A stretch of DNA of 64,000 nt from Microbacterium sp. SY138 (lineage in GTDB: Bacteria > Actinomycetota > Actinomycetes > Actinomycetales > Microbacteriaceae), in assembly GCF_039729145.1 (NCBI RefSeq), contig NZ_CP155793.1:3162001-3226000 (forward strand). The letters are read 5' to 3'. The notes under the pieces are model-generated. The model saw only the letters and a list, made by a program, of their open reading frames with translations. It ran no database searches and had not been told where the DNA came from. Of this stretch, positions 24,012 through 32,002 are shown one piece after another; the first letter of the stretch is position 1, and the number at the start of each line of letters is the position of its first letter. The position numbers and the translations under genes are program-made.

Positions 24012-24809
24012 ATGATCCGAGAGTTCGCCGCCGGCATCCGTACGCTGCTGCGGGGATTCGGCCTGTGGCGCACGCGGCCGGGCCTCATGGTGCTCGGACT
24101 GATCCCCGCGATCATCGCGCTGATCCTGCTCGCTGCCGCACTCGTGCCGCTGATCATCTCGCTGCCGTCGGTCTCCACCTGGCTGACGCCGTTCGCCGAG
24201 GGGTGGCTCGAACCGTGGCGCGGACTGCTGCGGTCCGCAGTGAGCTTCGTGATCGTCGCGGCGGCGCTCGCCCTGGCCAGCGTCGTGTTCAGCGCTCTGA
24301 CCCTGACGATCGGCGACCCGTTCTATCAGCGCATCTGGCACGCGGTCGAGGTCGATCTCGGTGACGCTCCCCTTGCCGACGGCGGCGGCTTCTGGAGCGC
24401 CCTCGGCGAAGGGCTCCGACTGGTCCTGCTCGGCATCCTGATCGCGGTCCTCGTGCTGCTGATCGGCCTCATCCCGGCCGTCGGTGGATTCCTCGGCCCC
24501 ATCGCCGGTGTCGTGCTCACCGGTCGACTGCTCGCACGCGAACTGACGGGCCGCGCCTTCGACGCCCGCGACCTCAACCCCGCCGACCGAGCCGTGCTGT
24601 TCTCCGGCAGCCGCGCACGGGTGCTCGGCTTCGGTGTCGCGACCCAGCTCTGCTTCCTCATCCCCGGCGGCGCCGTCGCGATCATGCCCGCCGCCGTCGC
24701 CGGCAGCACCATGCTCGCGCGGGACATGCTCACCCGCACGGGAACCGCTGCGCTGCCCACGACGACGACCCCGACGCCGCCCCCGCCCGCGCCCCTCGGG
24801 GCTTCCTGA
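24012..24809 (+). CDS. EI24/CysZ-like membrane protein
   Basis: A 265-residue integral membrane protein of the EI24 (Etoposide-induced 2.4 / CysZ-like) family. It opens with the usual IREFAAGIRTLLRGFGLW and has hydrophobic segments near 28-50, 75-98, 135-165 and 210-235, with the family phrase LTLTIGDPFYQRIW between. CysZ members carry sulfate, but actinobacterial EI24 proteins lack an assigned substrate and no cys gene is near. The C-terminus is a Thr/Pro-rich tail. Its TGA overlaps the ATG of the glycosylase gene by one base, so the two are coupled. Confidence 0.85.
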   Translation: MIREFAAGIRTLLRGFGLWRTRPGLMVLGLIPAIIALILLAAALVPLIISLPSVSTWLTPFAEGWLEPWRGLLRSAVSFVIVAAALALASVVFSALTLTIGDPFYQRIWHAVEVDLGDAPLADGGGFWSALGEGLRLVLLGILIAVLVLLIGLIPAVGGFLGPIAGVVLTGRLLARELTGRAFDARDLNPADRAVLFSGSRARVLGFGVATQLCFLIPGGAVAIMPAAVAGSTMLARDMLTRTGTAALPTTTTPTPPPPAPLGAS

Positions 24810-25582
24810 TGCCCGAGGGCGACACGGTCTTCCGCACGGCCCGACGCCTCGACGAAGCGCTGGCCGGTGCGGAGGTCACCCGCTTCGACCTCCGCGTCCC
24901 CCGGTTCGCCACGCTCGATCTGACCGGGCAGCCCGTGCACGGCGTGGTTCCCCGCGGCAAGCATCTGCTCATGCGCATCGGCGACAGCACACTGCATTCG
25001 CATCTGCGCATGGACGGCGCCTGGTTCACGTACCGCCCGGGAGAGAAGTGGCGGCACCCGGCGTTCAAGGTGCGCGCCGTCGTCGGCACACCGCGGAGTG
25101 AAGCCGTGGGCGTCGACATCGCCGAGATCGAGGTCGTCGCCACGCGCGACGAGGACCAGCTCGTGGGGTACCTGGGGCCGGATCCCCTCGCCGACAGCTG
25201 GGACGCGGCCGAAGCGGTCAGGCGTCTCCGGGCCGATACGCGCAGCATCCATGTCGCGCTCCTCGATCAGCGCAACGTCGCGGGGTTCGGCAATGAGTAC
25301 GCCGCGGAACTCTTGTTCCTGCGCGGAATCCTGCCGACCACGCCGACGCCGGACGTCGATGTGTCCGCCCTCATCGATCTCGGCGTCCGCACCATCCGCG
25401 CCAATCGCGACCGCCGCCACCGCACCTTCACCGGCATCGATCGCCCGGGTCAGGGCACCTGGGTATACGGTCGCGCCGGACGCCCGTGCCGACGCTGCGG
25501 AACCCTCATCCGACGCGGTGAGCAGGGTGCCGATCCGACCCGCGAGCGCGTCACCTTCTGGTGTCCCTCCTGCCAGCGCTGA
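24809..25582 (+). CDS. nei2: Fpg/Nei-family DNA glycosylase (endonuclease VIII, Nei2 type)
   Basis: Base-excision repair enzyme that removes oxidised bases and nicks the DNA backbone. The 257-residue protein starts MPEGDTV, with the catalytic Pro2 and Glu3 of the Nei branch, has a central helix-two-turn-helix (LLDQRNVAGFGNEYAAELLF) and ends in a complete zinc finger C-x2-C...C-x2-C (CRRC...CPSC). ATG overlaps the EI24 stop by one base. Its place after lhr fits DNA repair. Nei1 and Nei2 cannot be separated with certainty here, but GDTVFRTARRLDEAL and the finger spacing resemble Nei2. Confidence 0.9.
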   Translation: MPEGDTVFRTARRLDEALAGAEVTRFDLRVPRFATLDLTGQPVHGVVPRGKHLLMRIGDSTLHSHLRMDGAWFTYRPGEKWRHPAFKVRAVVGTPRSEAVGVDIAEIEVVATRDEDQLVGYLGPDPLADSWDAAEAVRRLRADTRSIHVALLDQRNVAGFGNEYAAELLFLRGILPTTPTPDVDVSALIDLGVRTIRANRDRRHRTFTGIDRPGQGTWVYGRAGRPCRRCGTLIRRGEQGADPTRERVTFWCPSCQR

Positions 25583-25632
25583 CCACATCCATCCGCGGGA
25601 ATGAATCCGCCCCTGCCGTGGTTGTTGATATA

Positions 25633-25648
25633 TCCGGAGAACTCCGGA
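25633..25648. promoter_or_regulatory. short palindrome before the hexapeptide-repeat gene
   Basis: TCCGGAG (25633-25639) and CTCCGGA (25642-25648) flank AA, immediately after an AT-rich TTGTTGATATA stretch that may be the promoter. Possible operator or small hairpin ahead of the ribosome site at 25653. Confidence 0.35.
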
Positions 25649-25662
25649 GCACGGGAGGAATC

Positions 25663-26070
25663 GTGGGCAAGAACTACGTCGACATCGAGAACGACCAGGG
25701 CGCGACGCTGCGGTATCGCAAGCACGCGAACGGCCGGGGTCTCGTCGCGCACGGCGCGAAAGTGCACCCGAAAGCGCACATCGAGGCCGGTGCGTATATC
25801 GAACCGGGGGCGCGCGTCGGCGCCGGGGCCACCATCGCCCGCGGCGCCTGGATCGACGAGGATGCCGTGATCGGCGAAGGCGCGTTCGTCGACGCGCACG
25901 CGCACGTCGGCCACGGTGCGGCGATCGGCGATCACGCCTACGTGGGTGTCCGCACCGACATCGGCGCCGGAGCGCGCATCGTCCGCGGCGCCAGGATCGG
26001 CGACGACGAGACGGTCGCCGCGGGACTCACCATCGCGACGGACCAGAAGGGCCTGTGGCTCGCGGCCTGA
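25663..26070 (+). CDS. left-handed beta-helix (hexapeptide repeat) protein
   Basis: A 135-residue protein built largely of hexapeptide repeats of the form [AIV]-G-x4 (for example AHIEAGAYIEPGARVGAGATIARGAW), which fold as a left-handed beta-helix. Related proteins are acyltransferases or gamma-class carbonic anhydrase-like proteins, but the catalytic or metal-binding His of those families cannot be recognised here, so no activity is claimed. It is shorter than typical gamma-carbonic anhydrases (about 170). GTG 25663 has a strong GGGAGGA ribosome site; the longer frame overlaps nei2. Confidence 0.7.
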   Translation: MGKNYVDIENDQGATLRYRKHANGRGLVAHGAKVHPKAHIEAGAYIEPGARVGAGATIARGAWIDEDAVIGEGAFVDAHAHVGHGAAIGDHAYVGVRTDIGAGARIVRGARIGDDETVAAGLTIATDQKGLWLAA

Positions 26071-26091
26071 CCGGCCGAGCCCTGAGCCGGC

Positions 26092-26751
26092 TCACAGCAG
26101 GCGCCGCTCCGACGCCCATGCGGTGAGTTCGTGCCGCGACGACAGCTGCAGCTTCCGCAGCACCGATGACACGTGCGTCTCGACCGTCTTGATCGAGATG
26201 AACAGCTCCGACGCCACCTCCTTGTAGGCGTACCCGCGGGCGATGAGGCGCATGACCTCCTGCTCGCGCGCCGAGAGCCGGTCGAGCTCGTCGGTCGCGG
26301 TGGCGGTCTCTCCGGAGACCGCCCCGAACGCGTCCAGCACGAAGCCGGCGAGTCGCGGCGAGAACACGGCGTCTCCCTCGGCCACCGCCCGCACCGCGCT
26401 GCTGACCTCGATGCCGGACGAGCCCTTGGTGATGTAGCCCCTGGCCCCCGCACGGATCACCCGCACCACGTCGGCCGCTGCATCCGAGACGCTCAGCGCG
26501 AGGAACCGTGCGCCAGTGGGTGCCGAACCGCGGATCACGGCTTCGCCGCCGGCCGCATCGTCGCCGCTTCCGCCCGGGAGATGCACGTCGAGAAGCACGA
26601 CATCCGGCTGTGTCGCGCCGATCACGGTGATGGCGGAGGGCACGTCGGCCGCTTCGCCGACCACGTCGACGCCCGCGTCGAGATCGGCACGCAGGCCGGA
26701 GCGGAAGATCGAGTGGTCGTCGACGATCACGACCCGGATGCTGTCAGCCAC
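26092..26751 (-). CDS. NarL/LuxR-family response regulator (partner of the PspC kinase)
   Basis: A 219-residue response regulator: receiver with D11-D12 pocket and phosphoacceptor D55 in VVLLDVHLPGG, conserved Ser and Lys (LSVSD, ITKG), and a C-terminal LuxR helix-turn-helix (LSAREQEVMRLIARGYAYKEVASELFISIKTVETHVSSVL). The GTG start (26749-26751) lies inside the kinase gene, overlapping by eight bases, which indicates coupled translation. Likely targets are its own operon and the divergent PspC gene, where two GGGG-N2-CCCC palindromes lie. Confidence 0.92.
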   Translation of the reverse strand: MADSIRVVIVDDHSIFRSGLRADLDAGVDVVGEAADVPSAITVIGATQPDVVLLDVHLPGGSGDDAAGGEAVIRGSAPTGARFLALSVSDAAADVVRVIRAGARGYITKGSSGIEVSSAVRAVAEGDAVFSPRLAGFVLDAFGAVSGETATATDELDRLSAREQEVMRLIARGYAYKEVASELFISIKTVETHVSSVLRKLQLSSRHELTAWASERRLL

Positions 26752-27991
26752 GTTGTTCCTCCCGAGCGGGTGCCGGCCGCGCGGCCGGGCGATCCTGGAG
26801 CGGGCCCGTCATGATCCGCAGGTGCACCTCGGTGCCGTTCTCGTCGCTGCGGACCGCTCCGCTGCCACCCGCACGCCGCATGCGCCCGATGATCGACTCC
26901 CGCACGCCCAGCCGATCGCTGGGCACGTCGTCGAGGCGGAACCCTGCACCTCGGTCACGGATGAACACGTCGACGCCCGAAGCGCTCCCCTCGATGTACA
27001 CCGAGATCTCGCCACCCGCATGACGGGCTGCGTTCAGGATCGCCTCCCTGGCGGCCGCCGCGAGCTCCCCGCTCGCACGTTCGGTCGACAGTCCGGCCGA
27101 GACCACGTCGATGCGCACCGGATAGTCGAGCTCGAGCGCTCCCGCATAGTCGCGCAGGTCTGTCGGAAGGTCGCTGTCGGCCGGGGCGTCCCCGTCGTAC
27201 AGCCACGCGCGCAGCTCGCGCTCCTGCGCCCTGGCGAGGCGTGCGGCCTCACTGGAGGCCCCCGCCCTGTTCTGGATCAGCGCCAGCGTCTGCAGCACCG
27301 AGTCGTGCAGGTGCGCGGCCATCTGGCTGCGCTGCTCCTCGCGGATGCGGCGCACGCGCTCACCCGAGAGCTCACGCCATCGAGGGATCAACGTCGACGA
27401 CACCACGGCCGCGAGTCCGGCCAGAGGAAGGAGCACGAGTGCCACGCCGGATCGGGCGACGGGCCAGGACAGCAGGATCGTGAACAGCAGAGCCAGCAGC
27501 AGGATCGAGAGGATCCGGATGCTCATGGTGTGCCGGGGTCCTCGCGCCGTGTCCGTGCGGTCGATCAGCGTGGCCCAGAGCCCGGCACCCGTCGCGAGCG
27601 CCGCCGTACCGCCCACGACCAACGCGGCGAGGTCCGGCGGGATCGATCCGCTCAACCAGTCGCTGCCCCCGCGCCAGACCAGCACGACGAGCATTCCCAC
27701 GGCCGCGGGAGCGAGCAGCAGCCAGGCCACCGGCATCCGCCTCGTCGGCGCACCCTCCCCCTGCTCCCACGGCGTGAACATCCAGCACCAGGCGTAGAGG
27801 AGCACTCCTGCGCCGCCGCACAGGGTGAGGGCGATGAACAGTGCCCGCACGGTCCACACCCGCACGCCGAGATGACGCGCGAGCCCGGTGCTGACGCCGG
27901 CGACCAGGCAGTCGCGATCGCGGCTCAACGGCGGGCGCGGCGGTGCCGCGGCACGCGGGGGTCGCGCGGGAACGTGCGCCGAAGAGGACAT
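26744..27991 (-). CDS. histidine kinase with N-terminal PspC domain
   Basis: A 415-residue sensor kinase. Residues 22-77 form a PspC domain (LSRDRDCLVAGVSTGLARHLGVRVWTVRALFIALTLCGGAG), followed by further membrane helices to about 200. The kinase core has phosphoacceptor H229 in MAAHLHDSVLQTLALIQ and a HATPase with N box (EAILNAARHA) and G box (RDRGAGF). The long frame begins at a TTG further out, but ATG 27991 is the better start. PspC-kinase/NarL pairs in Actinobacteria resemble LiaRS-type envelope-stress systems. It is divergent from a second PspC protein with 114 bases between. Confidence 0.9.
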   Translation of the reverse strand: MSSSAHVPARPPRAAAPPRPPLSRDRDCLVAGVSTGLARHLGVRVWTVRALFIALTLCGGAGVLLYAWCWMFTPWEQGEGAPTRRMPVAWLLLAPAAVGMLVVLVWRGGSDWLSGSIPPDLAALVVGGTAALATGAGLWATLIDRTDTARGPRHTMSIRILSILLLALLFTILLSWPVARSGVALVLLPLAGLAAVVSSTLIPRWRELSGERVRRIREEQRSQMAAHLHDSVLQTLALIQNRAGASSEAARLARAQERELRAWLYDGDAPADSDLPTDLRDYAGALELDYPVRIDVVSAGLSTERASGELAAAAREAILNAARHAGGEISVYIEGSASGVDVFIRDRGAGFRLDDVPSDRLGVRESIIGRMRRAGGSGAVRSDENGTEVHLRIMTGPLQDRPAARPAPAREEQRG

Positions 27992-28023
27992 GTGGCAATC
28001 CAATCATCCGCACGTGTACTCCG

Positions 28024-28066
28024 GGGGCTCCCCTGCCCGGAATCAGGGTCCGTTCAGGGGTTCCCC
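28024..28066. promoter_or_regulatory. two GGGG-N2-CCCC palindromes, 33 bp apart
   Basis: GGGGCTCCCC (28024-28033) and GGGGTTCCCC (28057-28066) lie in the 114-bp divergent gap between the PspC kinase and the PspC protein genes. Their 33-bp spacing is close to three helical turns, as expected for cooperative binding. Candidate sites for the adjacent response regulator. Confidence 0.45.
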
Positions 28067-28093
28067 CCATGGCAGCAATCCCGCTGTCGCCGC

Positions 28094-28099
28094 CAGGAT
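28094..28099 (+). promoter_or_regulatory. candidate -10 of the PspC gene
   Basis: CAGGAT ends six bases before ATG 28106; same motif and spacing as at 13398 and 58609. Confidence 0.4.
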
Positions 28100-28105
28100 C
28101 GAAGC

Positions 28106-29680
28106 ATGACGATTCCGACTGCGCCCCCACCCCCCGCCGACCCCGCCGCTCCGGCCGTCGGCGCTCCGGGCACCGACATCCCGCGCGGTGCCGATCGCTT
28201 CCTGCTCTGGGTCGCCGGTCTCGGCGTCGCCCGTTCCGAGGGCTGGCTCGGCGGTGTCGCCGCCGGCATCGCCGCCCGCCTCCGCATCGACCCGCTGATC
28301 GTGCGGGGTGTGCTCGTGGTCGCGGCCCTGTTCGGACTGCCGACGATCTTCCTCTACGCCGCCGCCTGGGCACTGCTGCCCGACATCGACGGACGTGTGC
28401 ACGTGCGCGACCTCCTGCGCCGCGATTACCAGCCCGTGCAGTGGGGCATCCTGGCGATGGCCGTCATCGGCCTGTTCCCGACCGCGCCCCTCGCCGGCCG
28501 CCTGTTCGGGCTCGGATACGACGGCTGGTCCGCTCTGTCCCTCCTCAGCTGGATCCTCGGGCTGGTGCTGGTCGCCGGTCTGCTCTTCCTGATCGTGCGC
28601 GCGGCCAGCCGCACCCCGGGTGCTTCCGCGTCCGATCTGCCGACGGCGTCCGCAGATCAGACGGCCCCGGCCGCGTCCGCTCCCCTCGACGGTTCGGGTA
28701 CCGCCGAGGGGGCGGACGCCACTCTCTCCACGCAGGCGCTCCCCGCTGCCGACACCGTGACGGAGCCCGCCGCACCGGATGCCGGGCTCGGGCTGACCCC
28801 GCCGGCGCCGCCGGCCCCGCTGCCGCCCGGATCCCAGGACCCTCTCGCCCTCGAGGCGTGGCGCGCCCAGCATGCCGCCTGGAAGGAACAGGATCAAGCG
28901 TGGCGGCGCCAGCAGCAGGATGTCGAACGGGCCGCCCGCGACCAGCTGCGCCGGGAGCGCCAGGCTGAGGCCGCCGTGTTCGCCGCGGAGGCGGCCGAGC
29001 GCCGCCGCATCCGCCGCGCATCGAACCCGCGAGCGGGCTTCGCCTTCGCCGCGACCATGATCGGCCTCGCCATCATCACGGGCGCCGCCGTCGGTCTCGT
29101 CGCCGGTGGGGAAGCCCTCGGCGGGGCACTGGGCCTGCTCGCCGCCGCCCTCATCCTCGCCCTCGGGATGATCGTCGCCGGAGCGTTCCGTCGGCGGAGC
29201 GGCTTCCTGGCCTTCGCGACAGTGCTCACGCTGGTGGGCGGACTGGTGGCCGGTGCATTCTCGGCCTTCCCCGGCGTCACGCTCGGCTATGCCTCGATCG
29301 GCAACAACGCGCCCGCTCATGTGCGCCAGCCCTTCGGAGATGTGTACGTCACGCTGAACCCGCACGACGACGGCCCCCGGTCGATCGTCGTGGACAAGGG
29401 TTCCGGGAACACCTTCATCTACGTGCAGCCGGGAGTGGAGCTCGATCTGCGCGCCACCGTCGATACGGCCACTGTCTCCTGGACGCGGCAGGACGAGGAG
29501 AGAGGCGGGATCGTCGACAGCGGCGTCTGGCCCGTCGAGGAACGCGACGGACGCTCATCCGTGTCGGTGAAGATCGCCGCGGAGAACGCCTCGACGACCA
29601 CGGCCCAGCCGGTCACCATCCATCAGTCGAGCGGCGAGATCGCCGTCATCGTCATCGAGCCCGCGAAGGAAGACCAGTGA
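28106..29680 (+). CDS. PspC-domain membrane protein with LiaF-like C-terminus
   Basis: A 524-residue membrane protein. A Pro/Ala-rich leader precedes a PspC domain (about 30-95, GWLGGVAAGIAARLRIDPLIVRGVLVVAAL), then two more helices, a long Ala/Pro/Gln-rich charged linker with coiled-coil character (about 230-315), a second membrane cluster (about 310-395) and a hydrophilic C-terminal domain of beta character (about 400-524) like LiaF/DUF2154 domains, which sense or quench envelope-stress kinases. Start at ATG 28106, with CAGGAT six bases upstream. Divergent from the PspC kinase operon, so the two probably form one envelope-stress circuit. Confidence 0.82.
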   Translation: MTIPTAPPPPADPAAPAVGAPGTDIPRGADRFLLWVAGLGVARSEGWLGGVAAGIAARLRIDPLIVRGVLVVAALFGLPTIFLYAAAWALLPDIDGRVHVRDLLRRDYQPVQWGILAMAVIGLFPTAPLAGRLFGLGYDGWSALSLLSWILGLVLVAGLLFLIVRAASRTPGASASDLPTASADQTAPAASAPLDGSGTAEGADATLSTQALPAADTVTEPAAPDAGLGLTPPAPPAPLPPGSQDPLALEAWRAQHAAWKEQDQAWRRQQQDVERAARDQLRRERQAEAAVFAAEAAERRRIRRASNPRAGFAFAATMIGLAIITGAAVGLVAGGEALGGALGLLAAALILALGMIVAGAFRRRSGFLAFATVLTLVGGLVAGAFSAFPGVTLGYASIGNNAPAHVRQPFGDVYVTLNPHDDGPRSIVVDKGSGNTFIYVQPGVELDLRATVDTATVSWTRQDEERGGIVDSGVWPVEERDGRSSVSVKIAAENASTTTAQPVTIHQSSGEIAVIVIEPAKEDQ

Positions 29681-29991
29681 TGAGCACGCCAACGATCACC
29701 GAGACGACCACCCCGCCCCGCACCCGCTGGGCCGCCATCATCTGGGGGCTCCTGTTCGCCGCCATCGCGGGAGGTGCCCTCTGGGCGCTCGCCGACGAAA
29801 CCCGACGCGAAGCGGTCGCGGACGCGCTCCTGGCTCTGACTCCACCCACGATCATCACGATCCTCCTGCTGACCGCGGGCGTGCTGCTGCTCGTCGGCGG
29901 CGCCACGGGACTCATCCGCCGGGCGCAGCGCAAGCTCGCGGCCGCGACCCCCGCTGCGTCACCGGAGGTGCCGGGGCCGCTCGCCGAGTAG
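29680..29991 (+). CDS. small membrane protein with two helices
   Basis: Unrecognised 103-residue protein with hydrophobic helices at about 18-37 and 58-77 and a short basic segment RRAQRKLAAA after the second. It starts one base inside the stop of the PspC gene (TGATG), with AAGGA upstream, so it is coupled to PspC and probably belongs to the same envelope-stress unit. GTG 29677 is an alternative start. Confidence 0.65.
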   Translation: MSTPTITETTTPPRTRWAAIIWGLLFAAIAGGALWALADETRREAVADALLALTPPTIITILLLTAGVLLLVGGATGLIRRAQRKLAAATPAASPEVPGPLAE

Positions 29992-29994
29992 CCT
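29989..29994 (+). promoter_or_regulatory. candidate -10 of the gene at 30002, overlapping a stop codon
   Basis: TAGCCT ends seven bases before ATG 30002; its TAG is the stop codon of the preceding gene. Confidence 0.35.
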
Positions 29995-30001
29995 GGTCCC
30001 C

Positions 30002-30742
30002 ATGGCGAATCAGGGAAGACGGCCCGCGAAGGGCGCAAGCCGCGGCACACCGGTTCGCCGGAACAAAGCCGCTCCTGCCGAGCGCTTCCCCCCGCAGAAG
30101 CCGAAGAAGAAGACCACCAAGGTGGTCTTCGACTCTCCGCAGCCCGAACCCGAGGCACCCCGCACCTTCCGTCTGGGCGCGGTGCCCGGCGCGACGCCGG
30201 GCAAGTGGGTCGATGCGTGGAAGCAGCGGATGCCGCACGTTCCGCTCGAACTCGTGGAGATCGAGGCGGCGTCCTCGCGGGCAGCGCTGGACGATCTCGA
30301 TGCCGCCCTGGTGCGCCTGCCCCTCCTGGACGAGTCGTTGCACGTCATCCCGCTCTACGACGAGCTCCCCGTCGTGGTCGCCGCGGCGGACTCACATCTG
30401 ATGGCGGCCGATGACCTCACGGCGGCAGACCTGGAGGGCGAGATCGTGATCGCGCTGACCGACGATGTGCTCGGTCCCCTCGATCTCCCGGGCGCACTCC
30501 CGGCGACGTTCGCGGCGCTCCCCACCGATGACGCGATCGCGACCGCAGCATCCGGAGTCGGCATCGTGATCGTCCCGATGTCGCTCGCCCGCAAGCACCA
30601 CCGCAAGGACGCCGACCACCGCATCCTCACGGACGGACCGACCTCGACCGTGGCCCTGGCCTGGCCCCGCGAGCGCACCACACCCGATGTCGAGACGTTC
30701 GTGGGCATCGTCCGCGGCCGCACGGCGAACTCCTCGCGCTGA
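30002..30742 (+). CDS. LysR-type substrate-binding domain protein without helix-turn-helix
   Basis: A 246-residue protein whose C-terminal 190 residues look like a LysR-type effector-binding domain (FRLGAVPGATPGKWVDAWKQRMP, ELVEIEAASSRAALDDLDAALVRLP, IPLYDELPVVVAAADSHLMAADDLTAADLEGE, GVGIVIVPMSLARKHHRKD). The normal N-terminal winged helix is absent and is replaced by a 50-residue, very basic Arg/Lys/Pro-rich leader ending KPKKKTTKVVF. It could be a nucleic-acid-bound or ribosome-associated sensor, or a relic of a LysR regulator. Function unknown. Apparently leaderless. Confidence 0.7.
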   Translation: MANQGRRPAKGASRGTPVRRNKAAPAERFPPQKPKKKTTKVVFDSPQPEPEAPRTFRLGAVPGATPGKWVDAWKQRMPHVPLELVEIEAASSRAALDDLDAALVRLPLLDESLHVIPLYDELPVVVAAADSHLMAADDLTAADLEGEIVIALTDDVLGPLDLPGALPATFAALPTDDAIATAASGVGIVIVPMSLARKHHRKDADHRILTDGPTSTVALAWPRERTTPDVETFVGIVRGRTANSSR

Positions 30743-30773
30743 CGACCGCGACGGCCGACCGCCGCACGCTCGT

Positions 30774-30779
30774 TAGAAT
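30774..30779 (+). promoter_or_regulatory. candidate -10 of the gene at 30786
   Basis: TAGAAT ends six bases before ATG 30786; the best match to the actinobacterial -10 among this set. Confidence 0.5.
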
Positions 30780-30785
30780 CTCCTG

Positions 30786-31502
30786 ATGGCCTCGCTTCTC
30801 TACATCTGCGTGCGTCCCGAGATCGGGGCGGCGGATGCCGAGCACGCTTCGTTCCGGCGGGCGCTGGGCGTGGACGTGGTCGACCGGCTCGACCTGCTGC
30901 AGACGCCGTTGCACATCGAGCGCCTGCGCGGCTACCGCGGCGTCGTGGTCGGCGGCTCGCCCTTCAACGTCTCCGACGCCGTGAAGACTCCGGAGCAGAT
31001 GCGCGTCGAAGCCGATCTGCGGACTCTCGCCGATGCGGCGATGGCGGCGGAGATCGCGGTGTTCTTCACCTGTTTCAGCATCGGAGTCGTCACCCGCATG
31101 CTCGGTGGAGACGTCGTGACCGACACCCCCGAGCCCGCGAGCGCCACCGTGATCGAGACGACCCCCGAGGGCGCGCTCGACCCGGTTTTCGGTCCCAGCG
31201 GCTCCGCCCTCACCGTGTTCACCGCGCATAAGGAGAGCGCAGCGAACGTGCCTCCCGGTGCGGTGCTGCTGGCGACGAACGAGGTCTGCCCTGTGCAGGC
31301 CTACCGCGTGGGCACGCACCTGTATGCGGCGCAGTTCCACCCCGAGCCCACCCCTCGCGACTTCGCCGACCGGATGACCTTCTACCGCACCACCGGCTAC
31401 TTCGACCCCGACGAGTTCGACGCGGTGCAGCAGCAGGTGCTCGCCGCATCCGTCACCGAGGGCGCAGCACTCCTGCGCCGCTTCGCCGAGACCTTCGCCT
31501 GA
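30786..31502 (+). CDS. class I glutamine amidotransferase-like protein
   Basis: A 238-residue protein of the GMP-synthase-like GATase1 fold. It has the nucleophile turn FFTCFSIG (Cys about residue 97) and the His-Glu pair in QFHPEPTP near 180. The usual C-F/W-G-H/x-Q nucleophile motif is altered: CFSIG lacks the Gln that contacts substrate, so glutamine hydrolysis is uncertain and another amide or a gamma-glutamyl compound may be the substrate. Start at ATG 30786 with TAGAAT six bases upstream. It converges on the 156-residue hypothetical gene. Confidence 0.75.
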   Translation: MASLLYICVRPEIGAADAEHASFRRALGVDVVDRLDLLQTPLHIERLRGYRGVVVGGSPFNVSDAVKTPEQMRVEADLRTLADAAMAAEIAVFFTCFSIGVVTRMLGGDVVTDTPEPASATVIETTPEGALDPVFGPSGSALTVFTAHKESAANVPPGAVLLATNEVCPVQAYRVGTHLYAAQFHPEPTPRDFADRMTFYRTTGYFDPDEFDAVQQQVLAASVTEGAALLRRFAETFA

Positions 31503-31531
31503 GTCGGTCCGCCGGAGTCTCTTCGCCGGCG

Positions 31532-32002
31532 TCAGCTCGACGCGGAGTCGCGCAGCAGCGCCACGCGCTCGCGCAGGTATGCCTCCAGCGGCATGAATCC
31601 ACCGGCGGTGCTCCACCGCACGGAGGGCACCGCATCGATGAGGGCGAGCGGACCCGAGGAACCGCCGGCATCCACCGCATCGACGTCGATCACGCTCCAC
31701 CCCACGTGCACCACGTCGCCCTCGTCGAAGCCGCCGCGCAGGGCCTCGGCACGGCGCTCGGCGCGCTCCCTCGCCGACTCGGCCGTGTAGCCGCGGCGAC
31801 CGGGGTCGGCGGCGCGCAACACTTCATTCGTGGCCAGCGCATGCGTATCGGTCAGCAGCAGCACGCCCAGGTGCCAGGCCGCGCCGACCCGCACGATGCG
31901 ACGCCCGCGCCACCGGGAGTCGCGCTGCTCGCCGAGGCCCTCCTTCGGAGCGTCCTTCAGGTCCATCACGGCCTGGGTCAGGAGGGCGGATGCGGTGGTC
32001 AC
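31532..32002 (-). CDS. hypothetical protein coupled to the antiporter gene
   Basis: Unrecognised 156-residue soluble protein. It has an Arg-rich middle (ESARERAERRAEALRGGFDEGDVV), a WSVIDVDAVDAGG segment and a helical C-terminus (PLEAYLRERVALLRD). The true start is GTG 32000-32002, which overlaps the antiporter stop as GTGA and has GGGAGA upstream; the longer frame beyond it is a shadow of the antiporter gene. Translational coupling suggests a role linked to that transporter, perhaps as a cytoplasmic regulator. Confidence 0.65.
   Translation of the reverse strand: MTTASALLTQAVMDLKDAPKEGLGEQRDSRWRGRRIVRVGAAWHLGVLLLTDTHALATNEVLRAADPGRRGYTAESARERAERRAEALRGGFDEGDVVHVGWSVIDVDAVDAGGSSGPLALIDAVPSVRWSTAGGFMPLEAYLRERVALLRDSASS

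Noticed and set aside
26516..28105. 5' extension of the PspC frame (530 codons)
   Set aside because: Antisense to the PspC kinase and regulator; the true start is ATG 28106.
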